From: Elymus sibiricus
Taxonomy: Eukaryota > Streptophyta > Magnoliopsida > Poales > Poaceae
Reading direction: 5' to 3'
Length of the DNA: 64,000 nt
Assembly: GCA_039707655.1 (NCBI GenBank)
Contig: CM077671.1
Location: forward strand, 365,206,720 to 365,270,719
How positions within the stretch are numbered: the stretch's first letter is position 1; each line of letters starts with the position of its first letter. Made by a program: the position numbers and the translations under genes. This document shows, one piece after another, positions 45,101 through 58,331 of the stretch. The notes beneath the pieces are model-generated. The model did no database searches and had not been told where the DNA came from. It saw nothing but the letters and a program-made list of their open reading frames with translations.

Positions 45101-48100
45101 GCGCAGCGTGGCGTCGCCGTGGCCACGCGGTGACCACGGGCAGAGCGTGCCAAAACTGCGCCCTGTGCTCCGTACGCCCCGGGAGCTCGTTCCAGCGAGC
45201 TCTGGCTTGTCTCGGAGCGCCGGCAAGTTCTCTATCGCGCGCGTGATCCCTCCAGAGCCCTCTCCCCCTCATCCCGAAACTCCTAGCCGCCTCTGCCGAC
45301 CACCGGAGCGTCGCCTCTTTGACGAATCTTTGGAAGCTCCGGCTGCCGTCGGGAGAGCCCTTCCCCGTAGCTATTTAAGGTGCCCCGAGCTTCCCTCATC
45401 TCCAGCAGCAAGCCCAACCCCTCCCTCGAGCCTCGGAGCTCTCCCCTTCCCGCCATGGCCGCGGCTCTGCCGTCGGACCTCCACCACAATCTCCGGTGCC
45501 CCGGCCGTCCCCTCCTCTCTGTTCCTGGCCTAGGCCTCCTCTAGAGCTGGCGGAGCCGCTGCCGTCGTCAATTCCTTTGGGGAAGCACCGCTGGAGCAGC
45601 TCCTCAATGCCCGTAGCCGCCCTTTCTGTCTACCATGGCCGCATCTCTTCTGGGCGTCCCTGAGCTCCTGGCGGCTACCCCCTGGATGCGGGTGGCACGG
45701 CGAGCCCGCCTAGCCCGCTGGCAGCAGCAGCCGAGCCTTGAGGCGCCGGCGGCGAGCAGTGCCCGAGCAGCCGCGGCGCTGCTCTGCTCTGGCCGCGTCG
45801 AGGAAGGGAAGGAAGGGAGGAGAGAGAAAGGGATAGGGTGGGCCCCGCCCGTCAGCCTTAGAAGGGGAAGTCAACCCAGGCCCAACTGACCGCGCGACCC
45901 CACCCATCAGCCTCAGCGTTGACCGGTCCACACGCTGACTGGATTTAGGTGGAAACGTATTTCAGAAAATACGCTTTCCAAATTAGAAAGCGCATTCTGT
46001 TCTTCTTCGGCTAGAAATACGTTTTCACAACAGTGAAGGCGTATAGTCCGAAATGCGCTTTCATATTTCCAGCTGGCAGCCGAACTTATTAGTTAGTGAA
46101 CGTTCATCTGTTAGGAGCCGAAGTGGACACTATTCTGTCCGCTTGTCTGCCTAACGCATGAACGCTTATATCTTCGCGACTGTAGCTCCGATCGAGGTAA
46201 AACCAGCGCCCACGCTTTCGTCTCGTCAAGCCCGTTCTGATGGCATTATTTTCATAATGTGTTCACATTGTGAAAATAACCATTTTGCCCTTGCCCTATA
46301 TTTGGCCCCTCTGTGAGGGAACCCTTTCCGGCGATTTCTTCCGCGAGGTGATTGCACTTACTCCCGGCGTATTCGTCGACCCCCAGGCAAGCCAACCTCT
46401 TATCATGAGCTCCGGACTTGCGTGATGACTTTGCTTGCACCCTGAGTGTTTATTATATTACATCCGTATTACCTGTTAGTCTGCATTTGCATACACCTAT
46501 GGTGACATCGGTATAAATACTAGCATTACTCTCCATTTGATGCCGTGTCTTATTTCCATATTTCCATGCTAATAATAATAATATTGCTAATAATATTGAT
46601 ATGTTAGTACTATGGTTGATCCCATGCCGTGACTATTAGTATTATGATCTTGCCATACTATTGTTAAGTATGTCGATGCAATGGTTCGATGATGGATATG
46701 AGCATAGTGGTTGATCTCGAGTCACCTGTCCGGGCTTATCCGTGCAACCACATTTGCCGGTATGGGACGGCCTTGACTTGGTCTGATCGCGTGCTCTTTC
46801 ACCGGTACCTCCAAAGAGGAAGGGTTATGCACGCGTGCTACCCTGATCAGGTAGGCGGTGATAACCCTGTGAGCCCAGTTGATGTTGATTGTTTTGCCCG
46901 GGAGTCCCCGTTTGGGACAGTAGCCCCCGTTTGGGTCTACATAGTTTGGCCACGACGGTGTCAGGTGTCATGAGGACACAGGGGCCACCCAAGGCTGACG
47001 TCCGGGGGAGGAAGAGTGCCGATGGTACGATGAAAGAGTCATGGGTCAGGCAGGTTTCATTGAAGCAACGTTGGTCCACCCGAGTGGGATCACGAGGCCA
47101 GGTGCTTCATGGTGTGGGTAAAGTGCGCAACCTCTGCAGAGTGTAAAAATCTATTCGAATAGCCACGTCCACGGTATTGGACAGCCCGTCCAGACCTCAC
47201 TAGGTGGTCAACCGTAACAATGATGATAGAGATGGAAGAACTCATCTGGGGTAGACATCAGATGATGTCCGGAATATGATATGTTAGCCAAGGGATGGCT
47301 ATATGATGAGTGGTCGGATGACCACATGATTTGGATTGGATTTGATTCAGTTCAGGTTGGATCATGAGTATGTCGAGGGTTGTGTGACAACCCAGAAGAG
47401 AGTAAGTTGGTATCCGGTACAGTAAGTATTCTAAGCACTTAGTATGATCTTGCCATAGATTATATGTCTGATCCATGATATGCCATGCTTGGTCCATGCT
47501 TTCCTTGTTAGAATTCATGCCATGCTTAGGATTAATTCATGCATAGCATAAGGCTTGCTTTGTCATCTGCTTGTTTGGATGCTATGTATTTGGTTGTCTT
47601 GCGAGTACATTCAAAGTACTCACCTGGCCTTGCACGTGGCCAGTTGCAGGAGGAGATCCGTCGTGCTAGATCGTAACCTAGCCAGTCCTGTGCGTTATGA
47701 AGCCCAGCCAGAGACGTCGTTGCAGCTGGACCTAGACCTTTGCTGCCATTTAGTTAGCCTTGGAGCTATGTAATATTGTTGTAAGCATTTTAATTAATAA
47801 AGCCATTTTGCCTGGAATTGCTGTATCATGTCTTTGGCGTGCGTCAGGTCTTATCCTGGGAACTGGCGTGCGTCGGCCCTCTATCGGGGTGCCACATAAT
47901 CCTTATCGGTAACAAAGATAGGTGAAGTAGCAAACTTAGGATCACATTTCATTCTAGCATTCAAAGTCTTTTCCTTATACTTGCGCAGCAATTTCTTAAG
48001 ATCGTTTCTATCCTTGCAAGAAAGAATTTCTCTAGCTACCTCCTCGTCCATAACATAACCTTTAGGTATCTTAGGCATTTCAAATTTAGGAGAGCTAGGA

Positions 48101-48348
48101 CTAATAGGTGTTTTATAGTCATCATCAGTTTCATAAGCTTCATTAGTTTCAGCAATCTCATCAGTTTCAGTAGTTTCATTCTCTTTAGCTCTAGCAATTT
48201 GTTCATCTAGAAATTCTCCTAGGGGCACATTATCATCAAGCATGGTACTAGCATCATCAATAGCATAATTCATAGCAGAGGTAGCATCATCAATAACTTG
48301 CGACATATCAGGATTACTAGCATGTGGTGGTGTTGCAAGCTTACTCAT
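42166..48348 (-). pseudogene. Gypsy-A gag, split by a solo LTR
   Basis: Begins MSKLATPPHASNPDMSQV at 48348, with an acidic region (ENETTETDEIAETNEAYE) and then a lysine-rich helix. The frame reaches the TSD at 47897 (VTDKDY) and resumes exactly at 43521 on the other side. The Athila-type gag core follows: KLFPFSLKGDAKTWYNTL, MIYYFSGKYFPAHKKQ, LPQAWGRLLQLLNALPDH and NEILDIFYNGL. A frameshift near 42260 ends the open frame at 42166. The shifted frame continues with acidic and lysine-rich text to the protease start. Confidence 0.8.
43522..47896. mobile_element. Solo LTR, 4.4 kb, inserted in Gypsy-A gag
   Basis: Begins TGTAACACCCCAAAAATC and ends GGGGTGCCACA, with the perfect 5-bp TSD taatc (43517-43521 and 47897-47901). 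No second copy of either end, no PBS or PPT and no coding region is seen. It is related to 15995-20239: same first 17 bases and shared blocks near 47124 (ctctgcagagtgt...ttcgaatagcc) and 47597 (gcgagtacattcaaagtactcac). A GC-rich block (45080-45900), a repeated 'gtgaaggaagt' phrase (44360-44860) and short AT runs fill the rest. Confidence 0.8.
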
Positions 48349-48495
48349 AACAGAAGGTGAATCAAGTGCATAGCTAGATGGCAGTTCCTTACCTCCCCTT
48401 GTTTAGAGGGAAAAATCTTGGTCTTTGGATCCTTCAGATTCTTCATAGTGATCAATTGATATAAATCCCAAGTGACTCAACAAATATAGTTATGC

Positions 48496-48513
48496 TCCCC
48501 GGCAACGGCGCCA
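48496..48513 (-). other. Primer-binding site of Gypsy-A
   Basis: The minus strand reads TGGCGCCGTTGCCGGGGA, matching the 3' end of plant tRNA-Asp as I know it, eleven bases inside the LTR end. Confidence 0.75.
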
Positions 48514-48524
48514 GAAAAAGGTCT

Positions 48525-49941
48525 TGATAACCCACAAGTATAGGGGATCGCAACATTTTTCGAGGGTAGAGTATTCAACCCAAATTTATAGATTTGACAC
48601 AAGGGGAGCCAAAGAATATTTGAGAGTATTAGCAGCTGAGTTGTCAATTCAACCACACCTGGAGATTAAATATCTGCAGCAAAGTGATCAGTAGCACAGT
48701 AGTATGATAGTTTGATAGCAGTAGTAGCAGTAACAGTAACGGTAACAGTGATAGCAATAGTTTTGTAGCAGTTGGAACAGTAGCAGTAGCAATAGTAACC
48801 TAGCAAGAACAATAAGTGGAAAGCTCGTAGACTCTGGATCGGTGAACTCGTTGGATGATATTCATCATATAACAGTCATAACCTAGGGCGACACAGAACT
48901 AGCTCCAGTTCATAAATGTAATGTAGGCATGTATTCCATAAATAGTCATACGTGCTTATGGAAAAGAACTTGCATGACATCTTTTGTCCTACCCTCCCGT
49001 GGCAGTGGGGTCCATAAGGAAACTAAGGGATATTAAGGCCTCCTTTTAATAGAGAACCGGAACAAAGCATTAACACACGGTGAATACATGAACTCCTCAA
49101 ACTACGGTCATCACCGTGAAGTATCCCAATTATTGTCACTATGGGGTTGACGGATCATAACACGTAATAGGTGCATATGACTAGGCAAGATCGGATCAAG
49201 AACATAGATATAAAGATGATAACATAAATGGTTCAGATCTGAAATCATGGCACTCGGGCCCTAGTGACAAGCATTAGGCATAGCAAAGTCATAACAACAT
49301 CAATCTTAGAACAAAATGGATACTAGGGATCAAGCCATAACAAAACTAACTCGATTAAATGATGAATCTCATCAAAATCCTCACCGACCAGCAAGCCTAC
49401 GTAGGAATTACTCACTCCCGGTGGGGAGCATCATGGAATTGGCAATGGAGAAGGGTTGGTGATGACGAAGACCGAAGATTCCCCTCTCCGGAGCCCCAAA
49501 CGGACTCCAGATCTGGCCTCCCGATAAAGAATAGGAGGTGGCGGCGGCTCCATATCGTAAAACGCGATGAAACTTTCTCTATGATTTTTTCTCCGAAAAT
49601 AGGAATTTCTAGTGGAGGAATTAGTGTCAGTGGGGCAACGAGGTGGGCACAACCCACCAGGGTGCGCGCCTGGGGGGGGCTGGCGCACCCTGGTGTATGC
49701 TGGCCAGCCTCTGGCCCCCCTCTGGTGGTTCTTAACTCCAGTATTTTTTATTTATTCCAAAATAAATGAACAAAAAGTTTCGTACAATTCCGAGAACTTT
49801 TATTTCTGCACAAAAAACAACACCATGGTAGTTCTGGTGAAAACAGCATTAGTCCGGGTTAGTTTCATTCAAATCATGCAAATTAGAGTCCAAAACAAGG
49901 GCAAAAGTGTGAGGAAAAGTAGATACGACGGAGATGTATCA
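48525..49941 (-). repeat. Gypsy-A 5' LTR
   Basis: On the plus strand it begins TGATAACCCACAAGTATAGG and ends GAGATGTATCA, 1417 bp. A run of 'agtagcagtaacagt' microsatellite-like text lies at 48690-48800. Confidence 0.8.
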
Positions 49942-50071
49942 CTTTCTCTTTGAGATCTCGTTATGTTGGATTGAATATTGGATTTGAGAACACTTGATAT
50001 ATGTCTTGCATGTGGATACCCTAGTGACAATGGGGTGTTCTATTGATTCACTTGATGTATGTTTTGGTACT
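49942..50071. other. Short unassigned block between Gypsy-A and Gypsy-B
   Basis: 130 bp left between two LTR ends. It reads like part of yet another, older element, but no domain, terminus or repeat identifies it. Confidence 0.4.
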
Positions 50072-51643
50072 TGCTACTTCTTGAGCTTGCGTTGGTTTTC
50101 CCTTGAAGAGGAAAGGGTGATGCAGCAAAGTAGATAAGTATTTCCCTCAGTTGTTGAGAACCAAGGTATCAATCCAGTAGGAGATACAAGCAAGTCCCCA
50201 ATCTTCGCACCTACATAAACAATCAAACACTTGCACCCAACGCTATAAAAGGGGTTGTCAATCCCTTCACGGTTATTTCCAAGGATGAGATCTGATAGAG
50301 ATAGATATAAAAGATTGCTAAAACGAAAAGTAAAACAAAAGTAAAAAGATGGCAGCAAAGTATTTTTGGTATTTTTGGTTTATAGATCTGAAAATATAAT
50401 ATGGAAAATAGACCCGGGGCCATAGGTTTCACTAGAGGCTTCTCTCTTGAAGGAAAATAATACTGTGGGTGAACAAATTACTGTCGAGCAATTGATAGAA
50501 AAGCGAATAATTATGAAGATATCCAAGGCAATGATTATGCATATAGGCATCACGTCCGTGTCAAGTAGACCGAAACGATTCTGCATCTACTACTATTACT
50601 CCACACATCGACCGACTCCTGCCTGCATCTAGAGTATTAAGTTCATGAAGAACAGAGTAACGCATTAGGTAAGATGACATGATGTAGAGGGATAAACTCA
50701 AGCAATATGATGAAAACCCCATATTTTTATCCTTGATGGCAACAATACAAATACGTGCCTCGCTACCCCTACTATGTCACTGGGTGAGGACACCGCAAGA
50801 TTGAACCCAAAACCAAGCACTTCTCCCATTGCAAGAATTACCAATCTAGTTGGCCAAACCAAACCAATAACTCGAAGAGACTTGCAAAGATATGAAATCA
50901 TGCATATAAGAATTCAGAGAAGATTCAAATAATATTCGTAGATAATCTGAACATAAACCCACAATTCATCGGATCTTGACAAACACACCGCAAAAGAGTA
51001 TTACATCGGATAGATCTCCATGAAGATCATGAAGAACATGGTATTGAAGAACATAGAGAGAGAATAAGCCATCTAGCTACTAGCTATGAACCCAAAGGTC
51101 TGAGGTGAACTACTCACGCATCATCGGAGGGGCAATGCAGTTGATGTAGATGCCCTCCGTGATCGAATCCCCCTCTGGCACATTACCGGAAAAGGCTCCA
51201 AGATGGGATCTCACGGGAACAGAGGCTTCCCGCGGCGGAAAAGTATTTTCATGGCTCTTTTTGGTATTGGGGGAATATTTGGGAATTTATAGGAAGAAGA
51301 TTAGGGTTAGGAGGCCTGCTGGGGGGCCACAAGCCAGGGGGGCGCGCCCAGCAGGCTTGTCGCCTCGCGGCAGGTCTCCTGCCCCCCTCTCCAAGTCTGG
51401 CAGGTTTCTTCTGGTCCAAGAAAAATCATCGCGAAGATTTTATTCCGTTTGGACTCCGTTTAATATTCCTTATCTGCAATACTCAAAAACAAGGAATAAA
51501 CAGAAACTCGCACTAGGCACTAGATTAATAGTATAGTCCCAAAAATAATATAAAATAGCATATTGATGCATATAAAACATCCAAAACAGATAATATAATA
51601 GCATGGAACAATCAAAAATTATAGATACGTTAGAGACGTATCA
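50072..51643 (-). repeat. Gypsy-B LTR 1 (3' LTR of unit 1)
   Basis: Plus strand TGCTACTTCTTGAGC ... GAGACGTATCA. Next to it lies the minus-strand purine tract AAGCTTGGGGATGCT. Confidence 0.88.
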
Positions 51644-54431
51644 AGCATCCCCAAGCTTAATTCCTGCTCGTCCTCGAGTAGGTAAATGATAAAAACGGAA
51701 TTTTTGATGGAATGCTACCTAAGATATTTATCCATGTAATATTCTTCATTGTGGCATGAATGTTCAGATCCATAAGATTCAAAACAAAAGCTTAATATTT
51801 ACATAAAAACAATAATACTTCAAGGATACTAACAAGGCAATTGTGTCCTTTCGAAATAACATGGCCTAAGAAAGTTATCCCTACAAAATCATATGGTCTA
51901 GCTATGCTCCTTCTTCCCCACAAAAAAGTATTTAAATCATGCACAACTCCGATGACAAGTCAAGCAATTGTTTCACACCTTTTATGTTCTCAAACCTTTT
52001 CAACTCTCACGCAATACATGAGCGTGAGCCATGGATATAACACTATAGGTGGAATAGAATATGGTGGAGGTTGTGAGGAAAAGTAGAAGATAGTCTCACA
52101 TCAACTAGGCGTATCAACGGGCTATGGAGATGCCCATCAATAGATATCAATGTGAGTGAGTAGGGATTGCCATGCAACGGATGCACTAGAGCTATAAGTG
52201 TATGAAAGCTCAAAAACAAACTAAGTGGGTGTGCATCATAATGAAAAATTCCACTAGTATATGAAAGTAACAAAATAGGAGACACTCTATCATGAAGATC
52301 ATGGTGCTACTTTGAAGCACAAGTGTGGCAAAAGGATAGTAGCATTGTCCCTTCTCTCTTTTCTCTCATCATTTTTTTCTTTTTTTTTGGTGGGCATCTT
52401 TGGCCTCTTTTTTTTATTTGGGATTCATTGGCCTCTTTTATTATTTGTAAAGTCCGGAGACTCATCCCAACTTGTGAGGGAATCATAGCTTCCATCATCC
52501 TTTTCTCTCATGGGACAATGCTCTAATATGATGATCAGCACACTTTTATTTACTTACAACTCAAGAATTACAACTCGATAACTAGAACAAAATATGACTC
52601 TATATGAATGCTTCCGGTGGTGTACCAGGATGTGCAACGATCTAGCATGGCAAATGACATCAAAAAACGGACAAGCCATGAAAACATCATGCTAGCTGTC
52701 TTACGATCATGCAAAGCAATATGAAAGTGATGGTGCGTGTCATAATAAACGGAACGGTGGAAGTTGCATGGCAATATATCTCAGAATGGCTATGGAAATG
52801 CCATAATAGGTAGGTATGGTGGCTGTTTTGAGGAAGGGTATATGGTGGCTGTTTTGAGGAAGGTGAGTTTATTGCACCGGCGAAAGTTGCGCGGTACTAG
52901 AGAGGCTAGCAATGGTGGAAGGGTGAGAGTGCGTATAATCCATGGACTCACATTAGTCATAAAGAACTCACATACTTATTGCAAAAGTCTATTAGTTATC
53001 GAAGCAAAGTATTAGACGCATGCTCCTAGGGGAGAGGTTGGTAGGAGTTAACCATCGCGCGCTCCCGACCCTCACACAAAGGATGACAATCATTAAACAA
53101 ATCATGCTCCGACTTCGTAACATAACGGTTCACCATACGTGCATGCTACGGGAATCACCAACTTTAACACAAGTATTTCTACCAATCCACAATTACTCAC
53201 TAGCATGACTCTAATATCACCATCTTTATATCTCAAAACTATATGCAAGGAATCAAACTTCTCATAGTATTCAATGCACTTATATGAAAGTTTTTATTAT
53301 ATCCCTCTTGGATGCCCATTCTATTAGGACTAAATTCATAACCTAAACCAATTACCATGCTGTTTAAAGACTCTCAAAATAATATAAGTGAGGTACGAGA
53401 GTTCAATTATTTCTATAAAATAAATCACCACCGTGCTCTAAAATGATATAAGTGAAGCACTAGAGCAACATTGCCTAGCTCAAAAGATATAAGTGAAGCA
53501 CATAGAGTATTCTAATAAATTCACGATAAATGCATGTCCCTCTCAAAAGATGTGTGCATCTAGGATGATTGTGGCGAACTAAAAATCAAAGACTCATATC
53601 ATACAAGACGCTCCAAGCAAAACACATATCATGTGGTGAATAAAAATATAGCCTCAAGTAAATTTACCGATGGATTGAAGACGAAAGAGGGGATGCCTTC
53701 CGGGGCATCCCCAAGCTTAGACTCTTTGGTATCCTTGAATATGGCTTGGGGTGCCTTGGGCATCCCCAAGCTTAGGCTCTTGCCACTCCTTATTCCATAG
53801 TCCATCAAATCTTTACCCAAAACTTGAAAACTTCACAACACAAAACTCAACAGAAAACTCGTGAGATCCGTTAGTATAAGAAAAATAAATCACCACTTTA
53901 GGTACTATTGTGAACTCATTCTTTATTTATATTGGTTTAATATCTACTGTATTCTAACTTCTCCATGGTTCATACCCCACGATACTACCCATAGATACAT
54001 CAAAATAAGCAAACAACACAAAGAAAACAGAATCTGTCAAAAACAGAACAGTCTGTAGAAATCTGTAAACTTAGAATACTTCTGTAACTCCAAAAATTAA
54101 AAAGAATTAGGAAAATCTGGGAAATTTGTATATAAATCTTGTGTAAAAATTTCAGACTCATTAGATGCCCTGGTGGATTTATAAAATTCCTGGACTGAGC
54201 GCAAAAGTTTCTGTTTTTCAGCAGAATCAAATCAACAATCACCGTAGACCATCCCAAAGGTCTTACTTGGCTCAAACACTAATTAAAACCATAAAACACC
54301 ATTAATACAGAGGTAATAATCTGTAAATCACTCAAAAACAGAAGCAAAAAACAGAGAACAAAAATAAAATTGGGTTGCCTCCCAACAAGCGCTATTGTTT
54401 AACGCCCCTAGCTAGGCATAACGCAATAGAT
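51644..54431 (-). other. Gypsy-B unit 1 non-coding 3' region
   Basis: About 2.8 kb where pol would be expected but no RT, RNase H or integrase motif is seen on either strand. It contains poly-T tracts (52370-52440), the repeated phrase GGTGGCTGTTTTGAGGAAGG (52819 and 52844) and repeated 'atataagtgaagcac' text (53380-53510). It is colinear with 58332-61119. Confidence 0.7.
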
Positions 54432-56507
54432 CTAGGTATTGTCATCTTTGGTATGCAATCCATAAGTATCTCTCATAATAGATTCATAAGGTAATTTAAT
54501 TTTATTTCTAGGAAAGTGTTCCATACCTTTACTTAATGGAAATTGGAATCTAATGTTTCCTTCTTTCATATCAATAATTGCAACGATCGTTCTAAGGAAA
54601 GGTCTACCAAGAATAATAGGACATGTAGGATTGCAATCTATATCAAGAACAATGAAATCTATGGGCACATAATTCCTATTTGCAACAATAAGAACATCAT
54701 TAATCCTTCCCATAGGTTTCTTAATAGTAGAATCCGCTAGATGCAAATTTAAAGACCAATCATCAAGACCATGGAAACCTAGCACATCACATAAAGTTTT
54801 CGGAATCGTGGAAACGCTAGCACCCAAATCACACAAAGCATGGCACTCATAATCTTTAATTTTAATCTTAATAGTAGGTTCCCACTCATCATAAAGCTTT
54901 CTAGGTATAGAAACTTCCAACTCAAGTTTTTCTTCAAAAGATTTCATCATAGCATCAACGATATGTTAAGTAAAAGCCTTATTTTGATTATAAGCATGCG
55001 GAGAATTCAACATGGATTGCAACAAGGAAATACAATCAATAAAAGAACAACTATCATAATTAAAGTCCTTGAAATCCAAAAGAGTGGGTTCATTGCTATT
55101 TAAAGTTTTGACCTCTTCAATCCCACTTTTATCAATCTTAGCATTAAGATCTATAAACTCCGAATCATTAGGACGCCTTTTAACTAAAGTTGACTCATAT
55201 CCAGTCCCATATTTATCAAGATTTATATTAGAAAACAAAGATTCAATAGGAGTCACATCAATCACTTTAAGATCTTCATCATTATTATCACGAGAACACA
55301 CTTTTTCAAGCCATTCACGCTTAGCACGTATTCTAGCGGTTCTTTCCTTACACTCATCAATAGAAGTTCTCATATCTTTTAGAGACTAATTAATATCACA
55401 CTTGGGTGGAGTAGATCTAATTTTTAAATGATCAATCTCAAGTGAAATTCTATCAACGTTCCTAGCCAAATCATCAATCTTGAGCAATTTTTCTTCAATC
55501 ATAGCATTGAAAACCTTTTGCGAACTAATAAACTCTTTAATATTATTCTCAAGATCATAGGGCATCTTATTATAATTTCCAAGAGAATTGTTGTAGGAAT
55601 TACCATAATTATTTGAGGAATTACTAGGAAACGGCCTAGGGTTGAAGTTTCCTCTATACGCGTTATTACCAAAATTGTTCCTACCAACAAAATTCACATC
55701 CATAGATTCATTATTATTTCCAATCAAAGAAGACAAAGGCATATCATTAGGATCAATAGGAGCACTCTTACTAGCAAACAATTTCGTCAATTCATCCATC
55801 TTTTCACTCAAAGTATTTATTTCTTCAATAGCATGCACTTTTTTACTAGTAGGAGATCTTTCGGTATGCCATTGAGAGTAATTTGCCATAATATTATCTA
55901 GGAGTTTAGTAGCTTCTCCTAATGTGATTTCCATAAAAGTACCACCCGCGGCGGAATCTAAAAGATTCCTAGATGCAAAATTCAATCCCGCATAAAAAAA
56001 TTGTATAATCATCCATAAACTCAAACCATGTGTGGGGCAATTTCTAATCATTAATTTCATCCTCTCCCAAGATTGTGCAACATGCTCATGATCAAGTTGC
56101 TTTAAATTCATTATATCGTTCCTAAGGGAGATGATCTTAGCGGGCGGAAAGTACTTGGAAATAAAAGCATCTTTACACTTATTCCATGAATCAATACTAT
56201 TTTTAGGCAAAGATGAAAACCAAGTTTTAGCACGATCTCGTAGTGAGAACGGAAATAGCTTCAATTTAACAATATCATTATCCACATCTTTCTTCTTTTG
56301 CATATCACACAACTCAACGAAAGTATTTAGATGGGATGGGGCATCTTCACTAGGAAGGCCGGAAAATTGTTCTTTCATAACAAGATTAAGCAAAGCGCCA
56401 TTAATTTCATAAGATTCCGCACTAGTGGCGGGAGCAATCGGAGTACTAATAAAATCATTAATATTAGTATTGGAGAAGTCACACAACTTGGTATTCTCTT
56501 GAGTCAT
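54432..56507 (-). pseudogene. Gypsy-B unit 1 gag-protease
   Basis: Begins MTQENTKLCDFSNTNIND at 56507. The Athila-like gag core is visible: KLKLFPFSLRDRAKTWF, AFISKYFPPAKI, QSWERMKLMIRNCPTHG and QFFYAGLNFASRNLLDSA. One frame runs through the whole region but is stopped at 55386-55388 (shown as a stop after PPKCDIN) and by a TAA near 54963. The last part is a retropepsin-like domain, HALCDLGASVSTIPKTL (active-site Asp in DLGAS) with IILGRPFLRT. Unit 2 lacks the TAA, so that stop arose after the two copies separated. Confidence 0.85.
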
Positions 56508-56716
56508 CGTGACAAAGCAAGCAATCTAGCACACAAGGAAACAAGAAGCAAACGAAAAGACGAACGGAAAGAAGGGCGAATAAAAAGGAAAATCTTTTTG
56601 GTATTTTCTGAAAATCGTTTTAGAAGTGGGGGAGAGGAAAACGAGAGGCAAATGGCAAATAATGTAAATGCAAGAGATGAGTTTGCGATGGGTACTTGGT
56701 AGGCTTGATGTAGATC

Positions 56717-56734
56717 TCCCCGCCAACGGCGCCA
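56717..56734 (-). other. Primer-binding site of Gypsy-B unit 1
   Basis: The minus strand reads TGGCGCCGTTGGCGGGGA, differing from the Gypsy-A PBS by one base, eleven bases from the LTR. Confidence 0.7.
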
Positions 56735-56745
56735 CAAATCCTTCT

Positions 56746-58331
56746 TGCTACTTCTTGAGCTTGCGTTGGTTTTCCCTTGGAGATGAAAGGGTGATGCAGC
56801 AAAGTAGATAAGTATTTCCCTCAGTTGTGGAGAACCAAGGTATCAATCCAATAGGAGATACAAGCAAGTCCCCAATCTTTGCACCTACACAAACAATCAA
56901 ACACTTGCACCCAACGCTATAAAAGGGGTTGTCAATCCCTTCACGGTTATTTGCATGGATGAGATCTGATAGAGATAGATATAAAAGATTCCTAAACGAA
57001 AAGTAAAACAAAAGTAAAAAGATTGCAGCAAAGTATTTTTGGTATTTTTGGTTTATAGATCTGAAAATATAATATGGAAAATAGACCCGGGGGCCATAGG
57101 TTTCACTAGAGGCTTCTCTCTTGAAGGAAAATAATACGGTGGGTGAACAAATTACTGTCGAGCAATTGATAGAAAAGCGATTAATTATGAAGATATCCAA
57201 GGCAATGATTATGCATATAGGCATCACGTCCGTGTCAAGTAGACCGAAACGATTCTGCATCTACTACTATTACTCCACACATCGACCAACTCCTGCCTGC
57301 ATCTAGAGTATTAAGTTCATGAAGAACTGAGTAACGCATTAGGTAAGATGACATGATGTAGAGGGATAAACTCAAGCAATATGATGAAAACCCCATCTTT
57401 TTATCCTTGATGGAAACAATACAAATACGTGTCTCGCTACCCCTACTATGTCACTGGGTGAGGACACCGCAAGATTGAACCCAAAACCAAGCACTTCACC
57501 CATTGCAAGAATTACCAATCTAGTTGGCCAAACCAAACCAATAACTCGAAGAGACTTGCAAAGATATGAAATCATGCATATAAGAATTCAGAGAAGATTC
57601 AAATAATATTCATAGATATTCTGAACATAAACCCACAATTCATCGGATCTCGACAAACACACCGCAAAAGAGTATTACATCGGATAGATCTCCGTGAAGA
57701 TCATGAAGAACATGGTATTGAAGAACATAGAGAGAGAAGAAGCCATCTAGCTACTAGCTATGGACCCGAAGGTCTGAGGTGAAATACTCACACATCATCG
57801 GAGGGGCAATGGAGTTGATGTAGATGCCCTCCGTGATCGAATCCCCCTCCGGCAGATTACCGGAAAAGGCTCCAAGATGGGATCTCACGGGAACAGAGGC
57901 TTCTGGCGGCGAAAAAGTATTTTCGTGGCTCTTTTTGGTATTGGGGGAATATTTGGGAATTTATAGGACGAAGATTAGGGTTAGGAGGCCTGCTGGGGGG
58001 GCACAAGCCAGGGGGGCGCCCCCCCTAGGTCGCGCCCAGCAGGCTTGTCGCCTCCCGGCAGGTCCCCTGCCCCCCTCTCCAAGTCTGGCAGATTTCTTCT
58101 GGTCCAAGAAAAATCATCGCGAAGATTTTATTCCGTTTGGACTCCATTTAATATTCCTTATCTACAATACTCAAAAACAAGGAAAAAACAGAAACTGGCA
58201 CTAGGCACTAGATTAATAGGTTAGTCCCAAAAATAATATAAAATAGCATATTAATGCACATAAAACATCCAAAACAGATAATATAATAGCATGGAACAAT
58301 CAAAAATTATAGATACGTTGGAGACGGACCA
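56746..58331 (-). repeat. Gypsy-B LTR 2, shared by both units
   Basis: Copy of 50072-51643 with scattered substitutions and about 14 extra bases near 58018-58036 (CCCCCCTAGGTCGC). Its right terminus is altered to GACGGACCA. Confidence 0.88.

Larger units (their letters stand above)
41748..49941 (-). mobile_element. Gypsy-A: Athila-like gypsy element, 5' half, interrupted twice
   Basis: On the minus strand: 5' LTR (49941 to 48525), PBS (48513 to 48496), gag (from 48348) and the start of protease (to 41748). A solo LTR (43522-47896) lies inside gag and the outer CACTA begins at 41747, so protease-RT-integrase, if present, lies left of base 1. The LTR start TGATACATCTCCGTCG and the PBS type match common Triticeae gypsy elements of the Athila group, by memory. 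Confidence 0.8.

Noticed and set aside
44900..45900. Possible host gene in the GC-rich block of the second solo LTR
   Set aside because: No domain, overlapping frames on both strands, and a similar GC-rich block sits in the related solo LTR at 16840-17870.
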